The translations under genes and the position numbers were made by a program. From Lactobacillus psittaci DSM 15354 (GTDB lineage Bacteria > Bacillota > Bacilli > Lactobacillales > Lactobacillaceae): DNA of 55,484 bases. The number at the start of each line of letters is the position of its first letter. Positions within the stretch are counted from its first letter, which is position 1. The DNA is taken from assembly GCF_000425905.1 (NCBI RefSeq), contig NZ_AUEI01000010.1:1-55484 (forward strand), given 5' to 3'. The notes below the pieces were generated by a model that had not been told where the DNA came from, made no database searches, and saw only the letters and a program-made list of their open reading frames with translations. Below, piece by piece: positions 25,800 through 34,753 of the stretch.

Positions 25800-26156
25800 A
25801 TGTCAGAAATTAAATTAGTCAGAATATATAGTAAAGATCAACCTGATGGCTATCGCATTTTAGTTGATCGGATTTGGCCAAGGGGAATGAGTAAAGAAAA
25901 AGCTCAATTAGATTTATGGGCTAAGACAATAGCACCAAGTAGTGAATTACGTAAATGGTATCACCATGAAGTGGAAAAATTTCCTGAATTTAAAGCTAAA
26001 TATCAAGCAGAACTTACTCAAAATCCTGATTTAGCAGCTTTTAAGCAGCTAATTAAGACAAAATTAACCAAACAGGATGTTCTTTTCTTATTTGGAGCTC
26101 GCGACGAATTGCACAATCAAGCTCAAGTTTTAAGAGAGTTCTTGAAAGACCTTTAA
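25800..26156 (+). CDS. DUF488 family protein
   Basis: 118 aa. Motifs RILVDRIWPRGMSKEKAQLDLWAKTIAPS and FLFGARDELHNQA are diagnostic of DUF488 (YeaO-like), uncharacterised small proteins with a conserved WPRG core. Start ATG 25800 has TTGGAG nine bases upstream. The 3' end overlaps the sirtuin gene on the other strand by 27 bases. Confidence 0.85.
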   Translation: MSEIKLVRIYSKDQPDGYRILVDRIWPRGMSKEKAQLDLWAKTIAPSSELRKWYHHEVEKFPEFKAKYQAELTQNPDLAAFKQLIKTKLTKQDVLFLFGARDELHNQAQVLREFLKDL

Positions 26157-26828
26157 TGCATCTGTTGTAATTTGTTCGGCAATATCGGTTTGAATTTTAG
26201 TTTTATTTAAACACCATACCTTACTGTTTGCCTGGCGATAATTAAGCAAACCGGCAAATGGATAGACCACAAAACTGGTACCAACAATTACAATTAAGTC
26301 ACTAGTACTTACTGCCTGCAGTGAATGTTCCAAAACTTGCGAGTCAATGCCTTCACCATACAAAACAATCCCTGGACGAATAATGCCACCACATTCATGC
26401 TTATAGGATTTTTGGTAAGAATTAAAAGCTACTTTTTGGTGACACTTAGTGCAATAGATATTATATAAATTGCCATGAAACTCGGTAACATGTTTATTGC
26501 CAGCTTTAGTGTCTAAACAATCAATATTTTGGGTAATTAGTTCACCTTTTTGATTACAGATTTGGACAATTTTTTGATGGATTAAATTGGGCTTAGCGTC
26601 AGGAAAATACATGTTATTCATGACAAATTGATGGAAAAGTTCTGGACGATGTAAGAGCGTATCTGGACTCAAAATAATTTCAGGTGACATATTTACGCCA
26701 TGATAGATACCATTTTTAGAGCGATAATCTGGAATGCCAGAGTGAGTTGAAACTCCAGCACCTGTCAAAAAAGTAACTTTATTTGCAGTTTTTAAATCAG
26801 AAATAAAAGAGTCTATTTTGCTTGTCAT
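26130..26828 (-). CDS. Sir2-family NAD-dependent protein deacylase
   Basis: 232 aa from ATG 26828, preceded by GAGG; the longer frame upstream lacks a start site and would cross the divergent promoter. NAD-binding GAGVSTHSGIPDYRS, QNID, and catalytic His in EFHGNL are present. The zinc module reads CTKC then KHECGG: only three cysteines, with His in place of one usual Cys, so a Cys3His site is possible. Function: lysine deacetylation/deacylation in the cytoplasm. Confidence 0.88.
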   Translation of the reverse strand: MTSKIDSFISDLKTANKVTFLTGAGVSTHSGIPDYRSKNGIYHGVNMSPEIILSPDTLLHRPELFHQFVMNNMYFPDAKPNLIHQKIVQICNQKGELITQNIDCLDTKAGNKHVTEFHGNLYNIYCTKCHQKVAFNSYQKSYKHECGGIIRPGIVLYGEGIDSQVLEHSLQAVSTSDLIVIVGTSFVVYPFAGLLNYRQANSKVWCLNKTKIQTDIAEQITTDALKVFQELS

Positions 26829-26914
26829 TTTTCTTACCTCGTTATAAACTACTATTTCAATTATATACCCAATATTTGTTATAATTGAATCAGAAAGAAC
26901 GAGAGGTGACTGCA

Positions 26915-27379
26915 ATGATATATTTATTAGCGTTGTTACTCCTTGCTTATATTGGTTACAGCTGGTATTGGCAAGCCACAATTGAAATACATGGCCGTTA
27001 TCGTTTAGCATCAATTATTTGGGCTATTATCTTTATTTGGGTTTGCTTTGCTTGGAATTATATTAATTTCTCAACTACGGGCTTACCAATCTTATTGGCC
27101 ATCTTTTTATTGATGAGTATTATGGATGGTAATACTGGCTTTTCTAAAACTAGAATTGTCGTAAGTGGTTATTTGAAGCGGACTGTTAAGTTTTCAGATA
27201 TTGACCACATCAAAGTTATGGGGACAACTAAGCCTAATGGCAAGGGGTTAGTTATCGTAGCCTTCCAATCTAAAGGAAGAACCTATTATATTCGCTTTAG
27301 TAAAGCAATTGATGATGTGATTCAGGCTCTACAAAAATGTGTACGCAAAGATGTAGGTATTGAAGTTGATGCATTTTAA
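26915..27379 (+). CDS. Membrane protein with C-terminal PH-like domain
   Basis: 154 aa from ATG 26915 with GAGAGG upstream. Three hydrophobic segments (about residues 2-18, 30-48, 55-70), followed by a soluble region TRIVVSGYLKRTVKFSDIDHIKV that resembles the DUF5673/bacterial-PH type of membrane-associated domain. TATAAT at 26880-26885 is a good -10. Function unknown; start and boundaries are firm. Confidence 0.7.
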   Translation: MIYLLALLLLAYIGYSWYWQATIEIHGRYRLASIIWAIIFIWVCFAWNYINFSTTGLPILLAIFLLMSIMDGNTGFSKTRIVVSGYLKRTVKFSDIDHIKVMGTTKPNGKGLVIVAFQSKGRTYYIRFSKAIDDVIQALQKCVRKDVGIEVDAF

Positions 27380-27380
27380 T

Positions 27381-27412
27381 GAAAAAGGGGTAGCTAATGC
27401 TACCTCTTTTTC
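27381..27412. terminator. Bidirectional terminator
   Basis: AAAAAGGGGTAGC and GCTACCTCTTTTT pair (one G-T) between converging genes. Confidence 0.85.
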
Positions 27413-27419
27413 ATTTGTT

Positions 27420-28877
27420 TTATAAAATTGGTGAAAATAACCGAGAGAATGCTTGAAGTGCGCGCAAATGTAAAGGTTGATTTTCAATTTCTTCAATAGT
27501 TAGTAAATGACAATTAGCCATATCTTCTTCAAAAATTTGAGCTAAATCATGGCAAACATTTTTGTCGTAAAAAATAGCCATGTCTTCAAAATTTAAGTTA
27601 TAAGACCTAAAGTCTTGGTTCATTGAGCCGACTGATGCAAAATCATGATCACAAATAATAGTTTTAGCATGTAAAAAGCCACTATCATAGATATAAATTT
27701 TAATTCCTAGACGCGTAAGTTGATTGGCGTACCACTGAGTTGCTCGATAAATAAAGGGATGATCTGGCTTAGATGGAATCATGATTCTAAAATCAACACC
27801 TGAATTGGCAATAATTTGCCAAACTGCGACCATAGCTTCATCAGGAATTAAATAAGGTGTTTGAATCCAAAGGCGTTTGCGCGACAAAAGCATAAGTCGC
27901 ATCATACCATTTTTCATATATGGTAATTCACTGTCTGGTCCGTCAGCAACGATTTGAGTTGCAACATTAGCATCGGTAATTCTACTTTCATCCAGATTGG
28001 GGAAGAGTTTTTTAGAAAAAGTAATAACTTCACTAGGTTTAGTAATTGAAGCGTTCCAATCCATGACAAAACGTTCTTGAAGTAGGAGTGCACTTGAACC
28101 AACAATTCGAACATGAGTATCACGCCAATAACCAAATTTTTTCTTTCTCCCTAAGTATTGATCTCCTACATTAAAGCCACCGGTCCAAGCAATACGTCCG
28201 TCAATGACAACGATTTTACGGTGAAGGTGATAATTAATGCGGTAACGCAGAATCATATTTCGAGACGTAATGAAGGGCAAAACATGTCCTCCGGCGCGGC
28301 GCAACTTGTTAAACCAACTTTTACTGGCACCTAATGACCCCCAAGCATCATAAAGCAAGTGGATTTTGACACCAGATTCGGCCTTTTTTATTAAAAGATC
28401 TAACATTTCATTACCGATTTTGTCATTATAAAAGCTGTAATATTCAATGTTAATAGTTTCTTTGGCGGCTTCAATATCGCGCATTAAATCTTGAAATTTT
28501 TCAATTCCATCTGTATAAATTTTGACTGTATTATTTTTTGATAGAGGAGCTTCGTTATTTTGATTAAAATATTCGATTGCTACCTTAGCTTTCTCACTGG
28601 TATCGGAGTTCCCCGCCTTAATGGGGGAGACTGGAATCATTTTTTGAACATTACGTAAGCCAATGTGATTTTGCTTATTAATCGCAAAGAGATTTTCTTG
28701 TGATAATCCTCGACCAAAAAAGCCATAAAGAATAAAACCTATAATTGGCAAAATAATCAGAATAATTAGCCAAGCCCAGGCGCTTGCGACACTTCTTTTT
28801 CTACGGAATACAACATAAATTGCCAGTAATGTGTTAATAACAATGATAGTTAAATGAATATAGCTAAACCAAATCAC
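27420..28877 (-). CDS. cls: Cardiolipin synthase
   Basis: 485 aa phospholipase-D-superfamily enzyme joining two phosphatidylglycerols into cardiolipin at the membrane. Two N-terminal membrane helices (residues ~5-25 and 35-55) precede two HKD sites: HLHRKIVVIDG (near residue 217) and HAKTIICDHDFASVGSMN (near 403). Length is typical. About 37 bases downstream of the DUF915 gene, probably transcribed with it. Confidence 0.92.
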   Translation of the reverse strand: MIWFSYIHLTIIVINTLLAIYVVFRRKRSVASAWAWLIILIILPIIGFILYGFFGRGLSQENLFAINKQNHIGLRNVQKMIPVSPIKAGNSDTSEKAKVAIEYFNQNNEAPLSKNNTVKIYTDGIEKFQDLMRDIEAAKETINIEYYSFYNDKIGNEMLDLLIKKAESGVKIHLLYDAWGSLGASKSWFNKLRRAGGHVLPFITSRNMILRYRINYHLHRKIVVIDGRIAWTGGFNVGDQYLGRKKKFGYWRDTHVRIVGSSALLLQERFVMDWNASITKPSEVITFSKKLFPNLDESRITDANVATQIVADGPDSELPYMKNGMMRLMLLSRKRLWIQTPYLIPDEAMVAVWQIIANSGVDFRIMIPSKPDHPFIYRATQWYANQLTRLGIKIYIYDSGFLHAKTIICDHDFASVGSMNQDFRSYNLNFEDMAIFYDKNVCHDLAQIFEEDMANCHLLTIEEIENQPLHLRALQAFSRLFSPIL

Positions 28878-28914
28878 CGAAAATCTCCTTATGATTATTA
28901 TTCCTTTACTGTTT

Positions 28915-29832
28915 TTACTTTAAACCTAAAAAATGATTGATAATGTTAATAACAAAGGGTTCATCATGCATCTGGCTATGTTCAGCCATTGCTCCTCGAA
29001 CTTCAACTTCTTGATAGTAATCAAGTTGGGGAGCCAGAATGTAGCGAATACTTTTAGCTGAAACAACACTAATAAACTTATCCGTATTAGTTTCATCTAA
29101 GATGTTACCGTAGATGTTGAGAACTTGAATATGAGAAGAAAAACGTTTGCGCTGATGTAAGAAATGAAGGTAAGTCAAATTCATTGCTAGGGGATAACCC
29201 TTTTCTCCCATAATATTAACATTAGGGATATCACCTAAGTAAGTAACGCCATTAAAAGGACCAGCGATGAGGGCAACTTTTTTAAGTTGTGGAAACTTAG
29301 CATTTTTAGCATAACGCATTTGTGTATCAATGATTGCTGGGGCTCCCAGTGAATGAGCAACAGCATAATAATTATCAAAATGAAACTGCGATTTTAAAAG
29401 GGGTAGCAGGCGACTAAGATAGTAGTTAATTCCTTTTTTGCCAATAATTCGTTGGCGAAAAACAAGTTGAATAATGGGATGCTTATCGCTGGTCCATTCT
29501 CCTTCGAAAGTGACTTTACCACTTAAGTCCATTATTACTCGTAAATAGTGAGAGTCGTGTTTTAATTTGCAAACTTCATCTACCATTACTTGAGTAGTAT
29601 AAGCGCCTCCGCGAAAGCCATGGATATAAATAATAGGGCACTGCTTTTGCAAAATTGGATTTATCGTGGCAAAATTATCTACGCTAAGCTTACGTAAGCG
29701 AAGAATCCATCTGCTGGGAGCAAATGTGGCTAATAAGCCTAGTGAAATCATGTTGAAAGTACTGGGATCACTAGAGCTAGCAATACGATTTTTTTCAGTT
29801 TCTTCAGAATATTTTTTTGAATTAAAAATCAA
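28915..29832 (-). CDS. DUF915-type alpha/beta hydrolase
   Basis: 305 aa. IYIHGFRGG forms the oxyanion region and AHSLGA (Ser near residue 157) the nucleophile elbow; a late His in MAEHSQMHD completes the likely triad. No convincing signal peptide is seen, though a hydrophobic patch occurs near residues 28-45. DUF915 hydrolases are common surface or cytoplasmic esterase-like proteins in lactobacilli. Upstream of cls, possibly cotranscribed, hinting at lipid metabolism (inference). Confidence 0.78.
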   Translation of the reverse strand: MIFNSKKYSEETEKNRIASSSDPSTFNMISLGLLATFAPSRWILRLRKLSVDNFATINPILQKQCPIIYIHGFRGGAYTTQVMVDEVCKLKHDSHYLRVIMDLSGKVTFEGEWTSDKHPIIQLVFRQRIIGKKGINYYLSRLLPLLKSQFHFDNYYAVAHSLGAPAIIDTQMRYAKNAKFPQLKKVALIAGPFNGVTYLGDIPNVNIMGEKGYPLAMNLTYLHFLHQRKRFSSHIQVLNIYGNILDETNTDKFISVVSAKSIRYILAPQLDYYQEVEVRGAMAEHSQMHDEPFVINIINHFLGLK

Positions 29833-29911
29833 CTTTGCCCTCCTCGCAGATAGTTGTAATAATGGTATTTTATCATTAATTGGTTAGTCTAGAAAAAGAA
29901 ATGGGTACACT

Positions 29912-30676
29912 ATGAAGTATTACGCTGTAAAAAAGGGACGGAAGCCAGGTGTTTACCGCACTTGGGAAGAATGCGAAAAGCAAGTTAAGGGCTTTAGTGG
30001 TGCAGAATATAAGTCTTTTGAAAAGATAAGTGAAGCTAGTGATTATGTAGACTTATCTGCTGATGAAAAAAAGGCAATTATGAAGCCTACTGTTGACAGT
30101 TTAACAGCTGCTGCAGAAAAGATTAAAGCTCAAAGCCGAGTAATGAAAAATGATAAAAAGGAAGGTAAAAAAGTAAAGATGACAAAATCAAACTATGATA
30201 ACTATGATGTAGTGATTTTTACTGATGGCGGTTGTCGTAATCATGGTAATAAAGCTGGAGAACATGTACAAGCAACGGATAAAGCTGCTTGGGCTTATTT
30301 AATTGAAGTTGGTGAAGATGCTATTAGTGAAGCTGGTGGTGAATTTGGAGCAACCAATAATAAGATGGAACAAACAGCTTTAATTCAGGCGATGAAACGA
30401 GCACTTGAATTGAAGTTGGAAAATAAAAAAATCTTATTTGTGCTTGATTCCCAATATGTGTTGAATGCAATTACAAAAAAATGGCTTCAAAGCTGGAAAC
30501 AACGTGGCTGGAAGCGTAGCGGTGGCGAGTTAAAGAATAAAGAGTTATGGCAAGAATTAGATCAATTATTACCACATTTCACTCAAGCAGAATTTGAATG
30601 GACCAAGGGCCATGCGGATAATTACGGCAATAACTTCGTTGATAACGCCTTAAATAAATACATGGACCAAATGTAA
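29912..30676 (+). CDS. rnhA: Ribonuclease HI with N-terminal viroplasmin domain
   Basis: 254 aa. Residues 1-45 (YYAVKKGRKPGVYRTWEEC, GFSGAEYKSF) are a caulimovirus-VI/viroplasmin hybrid-binding domain; a charged linker leads to the RNase H domain. Catalytic residues are visible in FTDGG (Asp near 103), NNKMEQT (Glu near 152), VLDSQYV (Asp near 178) and FVDNALN (Asp near 244), with GHADN carrying the active-site His. Removes RNA from RNA-DNA hybrids. Confidence 0.92.
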   Translation: MKYYAVKKGRKPGVYRTWEECEKQVKGFSGAEYKSFEKISEASDYVDLSADEKKAIMKPTVDSLTAAAEKIKAQSRVMKNDKKEGKKVKMTKSNYDNYDVVIFTDGGCRNHGNKAGEHVQATDKAAWAYLIEVGEDAISEAGGEFGATNNKMEQTALIQAMKRALELKLENKKILFVLDSQYVLNAITKKWLQSWKQRGWKRSGGELKNKELWQELDQLLPHFTQAEFEWTKGHADNYGNNFVDNALNKYMDQM

Positions 30677-30692
30677 AGGGTGAAAATATCAC

Positions 30693-31457
30693 ATGTTAAT
30701 TTTTAAAATGTATCAGCCGTTTTTTGAGTTAAATAATTGGGCCCATGTTGTTACAAGTAGTAAGGACTGGCTGGTGATTTTAACTTTAGTTGTCATGGAA
30801 TGTCTTTTATCAGTAGATAATGCCGTTGTCTTGGCAGCACAGACACAAGTTTTACCTAATAAAATAGAAAAAGAAAAATCATTGCTATATGGTTTATGGG
30901 GTGCTTATCTTTTCCGATTTTTAATTATTGGTGTTGGTTCATATTTAATTAATTTTTGGGAAATTAAACTAGCTGGTGGTCTTTATCTTTGTTATTTGAG
31001 CTTGAAGTTTTTCTATAATCAAAGGCATCCTGAAGCTAGTCAACATAAAAAGGTTCATCATGTTGAAGCTAATGGTAAAAAGCATATTTTTTCTTTATTT
31101 TGGCGGACAGTTATTTCGATTGAATTAATGGATATTGTCTTTTCAATTGATTCAGTTTTAGCTGCTTTAGCAATTGCTGAAAATCCAGTTGTTGTTTTAA
31201 TTGGTGGGATGATTGGAATTTTATGTATGCGGGGAGTAGCCGAAATTATTATTAGATTGATGGCTATTATTCCGGAATTAGAACCAATGGCTTATGTTTT
31301 GATTGGAATTATTGCCTTAAAATTATTACTTGATTTACCACCTTTGAAGTTTGAAGTTCCGAATACCATTTTTGCAATTATTGTTTTTGGTATTTTAGGT
31401 TTAACGGTAGTCTTTCATTTTTGGCGTAAGCAAAAACATGGATCAAAAAAGCTCTGA
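30693..31457 (+). CDS. TerC-family integral membrane protein
   Basis: 254 aa, about seven membrane segments. The TerC signature appears twice: VVMECLLSVDNAVVLAAQ near the N-terminus and IELMDIVFSIDSVLAALAIA in the middle, each with acidic residues inside a helix. Relatives export metals, chiefly manganese. It begins 16 bases after rnhA; ATG 30693 and ATG 30708 are both possible starts. No yybP-type riboswitch is seen upstream. Confidence 0.85.
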   Translation: MLIFKMYQPFFELNNWAHVVTSSKDWLVILTLVVMECLLSVDNAVVLAAQTQVLPNKIEKEKSLLYGLWGAYLFRFLIIGVGSYLINFWEIKLAGGLYLCYLSLKFFYNQRHPEASQHKKVHHVEANGKKHIFSLFWRTVISIELMDIVFSIDSVLAALAIAENPVVVLIGGMIGILCMRGVAEIIIRLMAIIPELEPMAYVLIGIIALKLLLDLPPLKFEVPNTIFAIIVFGILGLTVVFHFWRKQKHGSKKL

Positions 31458-31476
31458 TAAAAATCAGAGCTTTTTT
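31445..31476. terminator. Bidirectional terminator
   Basis: AAAAAAGCTCTGAT and ATCAGAGCTTTTTT form a 14-bp stem around AAAA. Confidence 0.9.
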
Positions 31477-31496
31477 CATTATTTAGTTATTTAATT

Positions 31497-32456
31497 TTAT
31501 CCTAAAATAATTTCGCCACCAAACAAGCCTTTGAAGAAGTTAACAACTGCGTCAATAACTTGTTGAATCCAGTTTTTAGTTTCTTGAGAATTTAACTTAT
31601 TAAAGATGTTCTTGGCACCATTTTGAATTTGGCTAGATAATTTTTGAGCTTGTTCTTTGAAACCACTAGAGCTTAAAGCACCTGAGTTTTTAATTTGAAT
31701 TAACAAGTTAATAATTTGCTTCTTTTGATTGTTAGTGATGACATTGGTTAAATTATTTTTTTGAATTTGATTATTAACAATATTAGTAATTTGACTATTG
31801 GAAATATTTGAACCATACTTGGCCATCTCAGCTTTAGCGCCAGCTACTGCGTTATTTAGTTGGGCATCGCTATAGCCATCTTTATTTTTGTTTTCCTGGG
31901 TAATACCACTCAAAGTATTTAATTCGTTTTGTGCCGCATTAACTTGGCTTTGATTCAAGCTATTACCAGTTTGAGCATACGCTGCGTAAATACCAGCTAA
32001 GGCACCAGAACCATCAATTTCAGTAGCACTAGTAACGTAAATATTGGCATCAGTGATTCCGGCAGTTAAAGCTGCGTTTTTGTATTGGTTAGCGGTAATA
32101 GTGGTGATGTTGTTGTTGCCATTATAATCTAGAATTTTAACGTTAATTCCGCTACCACTACTAGTTTTTTGAATCATAGCACTAGACCAAACACCTGAAT
32201 TACTGGTGAAGTTAGAACCAGATGGGTTAAGATATTTAACTAAATCACTACCAGTAACAGTAATGGTCTTGTAACTAGCTCCATTTAATGAACTAGTCAA
32301 AGTATCTATTGTTCCTTGTCTTTGACTACTTGTTAAAGATGATCCCAAGGTAACAACAGGAGTAGAGTCATCAGCTTTGACAACTGATGTTTTACTAAAA
32401 GAGACCATGCTAAGGGATAATAACCCAGCAGTTAATAATGTAAAAAATTTTTTCAT
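31497..32456 (-). CDS. DUF1002 secreted protein
   Basis: 319 aa with a signal peptide (MKKFFTLLTAGLLSLSMVSF, cleavage likely after VVKA). DUF1002 body: VVTLGSSLTSSQRQGTIDTL, ATEIDGSGALAGIYAAY, then Asn/Gln-rich helices and an amphipathic C-terminal tail (VVNFFKGLFGG). Extracytoplasmic; family function unknown. GGAGCG precedes the start. Confidence 0.87.
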   Translation of the reverse strand: MKKFFTLLTAGLLSLSMVSFSKTSVVKADDSTPVVTLGSSLTSSQRQGTIDTLTSSLNGASYKTITVTGSDLVKYLNPSGSNFTSNSGVWSSAMIQKTSSGSGINVKILDYNGNNNITTITANQYKNAALTAGITDANIYVTSATEIDGSGALAGIYAAYAQTGNSLNQSQVNAAQNELNTLSGITQENKNKDGYSDAQLNNAVAGAKAEMAKYGSNISNSQITNIVNNQIQKNNLTNVITNNQKKQIINLLIQIKNSGALSSSGFKEQAQKLSSQIQNGAKNIFNKLNSQETKNWIQQVIDAVVNFFKGLFGGEIILG

Positions 32457-32616
32457 AATTTTCGCTCCTTTGCCTTATATTATAACTGATTTAAATTTGG
32501 TGGATGAATTTTGATAATGAAAGATTAATAGTTTTTGCATTTCCTTAACTAATTTGGAGAGAAAATAGGCAATTTTTTTATGTGATGATATAATCTTACC
32601 TAAGGAGGATTTTCGT

Positions 32617-33456
32617 GTGCAGCAACCAAAATTAACGGTAATTATGCCGGTTTATAACTTAGCTGAATACTTGCCACGAGCTCTAGATGCCTTACTTAAG
32701 CAGGAAGAAAGAAATTTTAAATTACTAATTGTTGATGATGGCTCCACTGATGAAAGTAACAAGATATTAGAGCAATATCGGCATAGCTTTAAGTACTTTA
32801 CTTTGATTACTACCCAAAATCAGGGACCAAGTGCAGCAAGGAATACTGCAATAGAGCAAGTGGATACGCCTTATTTTACTTTTCATGATGGGGATGACTT
32901 TGTCGAACCAGGCTATACTGCCTTTTTCTTACGTGCTTTTAAAATGCATCCAGAAGTTGACATGGTAGCTTGCGGGTACTATATTGACCGTCCTAATAAG
33001 CAGCCACGCGCAATGGGGATGCCAGAAGGTGGTCTTTTAACTAAGGGGAATACTTATTTAAAGATGACGAATGTTTTTTCTTCCCCGGTTAAGGGTTACT
33101 CATGGAATAAAGGGTATAAGACCGAAATTGTCCAAAAAAACAACTTACGTTTTGATACTGATATTAATTTGTTAGAAGATCAGATTTTTAATGTAAAGTA
33201 TATTTCAGTTTCAGATGGCTTTTATTATACTCAGCGTCCTTATTATCATTATTGGCAAAGAAGCGATTCATTAGTGCATAAGCCAAGTCTAAAGAAAGCT
33301 TCAGACAATGTTGTTGGTAATTATCGTGTATGGAGCCAGATCGTTAAGAGTATTATGCAAGAAAAAGAGCTTGAAAAATCCCAAAGAAAACATCGTCGTC
33401 ATCTCTTGAAGACAGAGGGTTTATCAAAGGAATCTAAGAATGAAAGTTACAGTTAA
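32617..33456 (+). CDS. Family 2 glycosyltransferase
   Basis: 279 aa GT-A fold. LTVIMPVYNLAEYLPRALDA opens the nucleotide-sugar domain; VDDGSTDES and HDGDDFVEPG (DxD-type metal site) and DINLLEDQIFNVKY (catalytic acidic region) follow. GTG 32617 has TAAGGAGG upstream. Its 3' end overlaps the hydrolase gene by 17 bases. Acceptor unknown; likely cell-surface glycan or glycolipid synthesis. Confidence 0.85.
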   Translation: MQQPKLTVIMPVYNLAEYLPRALDALLKQEERNFKLLIVDDGSTDESNKILEQYRHSFKYFTLITTQNQGPSAARNTAIEQVDTPYFTFHDGDDFVEPGYTAFFLRAFKMHPEVDMVACGYYIDRPNKQPRAMGMPEGGLLTKGNTYLKMTNVFSSPVKGYSWNKGYKTEIVQKNNLRFDTDINLLEDQIFNVKYISVSDGFYYTQRPYYHYWQRSDSLVHKPSLKKASDNVVGNYRVWSQIVKSIMQEKELEKSQRKHRRHLLKTEGLSKESKNESYS

Positions 33457-34096
33457 TAACGTTGATTTGTATTACCAAAAACTAGGACAAGGCGAACCAT
33501 TAATTTTACTTCACGGGCACCACTTAGATGGTAGTATGTTTGATAAAATTTTGTCCCCGCTATCACTTTACTATACTGTTTATGTCTTAGACATGCGAGG
33601 ACATGGCCTAAGTAGTGGGCGCGCAGCTGATCACTACCAAGAAGAGGTATCCGATTTAGCGGCATTTATTCGTAAATTAAATCTTAAGCAACCTTATGTT
33701 TATGGTTTTGATGCTGGTGGAGTTGTAACCTTGATGTTGGCTAGTCAATATCCCAATATGATTAAAAAAGCTATTGTGGCGGGAGTTTTTGTTCATGGTT
33801 CAGGGATTAAAAAATATCATTATGCTTTTGAAGGGGTAAAGCGATTTGTTAATCGTGACCCTGATGCTCAAGTGGAATTGACTGAGACAATTGTTAACCC
33901 TGAACAATTAAAAAAGATTACTACACCTGTTTTATGCGTTGTTGGTGAAAAAGATTGGGTCAAAGTTGAACACGTTCGTTGGTATTCACAAATTATGCAA
34001 CATGCTAGACTGGTAATTATGCCAAGACAAAATCATGACAGTTATACGGTTCATAGTTTTAAGATGTTAGATTTAATTAAAGAGTTTTGCGATTAA
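33440..34096 (+). CDS. Alpha/beta hydrolase with Asp at the nucleophile elbow
   Basis: 218 aa. HGHHLDGS is the oxyanion loop, RGHGLSSG a conserved strand, and GFDAGG (Asp92) occupies the nucleophile elbow where esterases have GxSxG. GEKDW (Asp172) and NHD (His198) complete the triad. An Asp nucleophile is characteristic of dehalogenases and epoxide hydrolases in this fold, although the cap domain here is very short. AAGGAATC inside the preceding gene serves its start. Confidence 0.78.
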   Translation: MKVTVNNVDLYYQKLGQGEPLILLHGHHLDGSMFDKILSPLSLYYTVYVLDMRGHGLSSGRAADHYQEEVSDLAAFIRKLNLKQPYVYGFDAGGVVTLMLASQYPNMIKKAIVAGVFVHGSGIKKYHYAFEGVKRFVNRDPDAQVELTETIVNPEQLKKITTPVLCVVGEKDWVKVEHVRWYSQIMQHARLVIMPRQNHDSYTVHSFKMLDLIKEFCD

Positions 34097-34131
34097 ATAA
34101 AAGGCAGGAGATAATCTCCTGCCTTTTATTT
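34095..34131. terminator. Bidirectional terminator
   Basis: A 17-bp perfect stem (AAATAAAAGGCAGGAGA with its complement) around TAA, starting in the stop codon of the hydrolase gene. Confidence 0.9.
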
Positions 34132-34134
34132 AAT

Positions 34135-34509
34135 TTAGAAATATAGAGCTAAAGTACTAACAATAACAGCAAGTAAACCAGGGGTCATTTGTACCAAAAA
34201 GATTTTTTTGGTTGCAGTTAAACCACCGAAAAATCCTACAACTGTAATAAAGCTTGCAAGTAAAATATTGATATAAATTAAATTAGGTTGAGTAATTAAA
34301 ATTTGTGCAAAAATAATGATGATTGCAAGCATGCCGTTATAAATTCCCTGGTTTGCCATTGAAATACGTGCTTCAGGTTGTTTAACATAAGCAAGCGCTA
34401 AGTCAAAAGCCTTAGCTTGTTTTTCTGGTGTTCCCATAATTTCCATAAAGGCAATAACTAAGTGTTCCACAGCTAAAATTAGTAATAAAATTGTGCTAAA
34501 AGTACTCAT
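34135..34509 (-). CDS. DUF1304 membrane protein
   Basis: 124 aa with four hydrophobic segments. LILAVEHLVIAFMEI, NQGIYNGMLA and GGLTATKKIFLVQ are features of the DUF1304 family, small integral membrane proteins of unknown role. GGAGG precedes the start. Monocistronic. Confidence 0.87.
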   Translation of the reverse strand: MSTFSTILLLILAVEHLVIAFMEIMGTPEKQAKAFDLALAYVKQPEARISMANQGIYNGMLAIIIIFAQILITQPNLIYINILLASFITVVGFFGGLTATKKIFLVQMTPGLLAVIVSTLALYF

Positions 34510-34613
34510 AGTTCCTCCAAATTTATGATTTAATTAGTTAATACAAATAGTATAACAGTATGAAAAATTTTTCTCTAAAAATGAACCTTTTTAGTACAAA
34601 TATTATTAAAAAA

Positions 34614-34622
34614 TGGTACAAT
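34614..34622 (+). promoter_or_regulatory. Extended -10 promoter of the structured RNA
   Basis: TGGTACAAT places the predicted start at A34628, exactly the first base of the long closing stem. The -35 (around 34592-34598) is weak. Confidence 0.5.
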
Positions 34623-34627
34623 AACTT

Positions 34628-34753
34628 ACGTGGAGATATAAGCTGAGGTAGCATTCAAAGGGTTGTTTCTCCAAGGTTAACTTCGTAAAATTAATCGTTT
34701 ATCCGCCTTGGTGGCTATCACCTTTGTATGAAGTGTGATACATATCCCCACGT
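34628..34753 (+). ncRNA. Long hairpin RNA domain, 6S-like
   Basis: The ends pair: ACGTGGAGATAT (34628-34639) with ATATCCCCACGT (34742-34753), one mismatch. Inside, CAAAGG/CCTTTG and CCAAGG/CCTTGG extend the hairpin, separated by internal loops, giving the elongated bubble-bearing shape of 6S or Lacto-usp type RNAs. At 126 nt it is shorter than usual 6S RNA. No coding frame with a start site is present. Confidence 0.42.
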
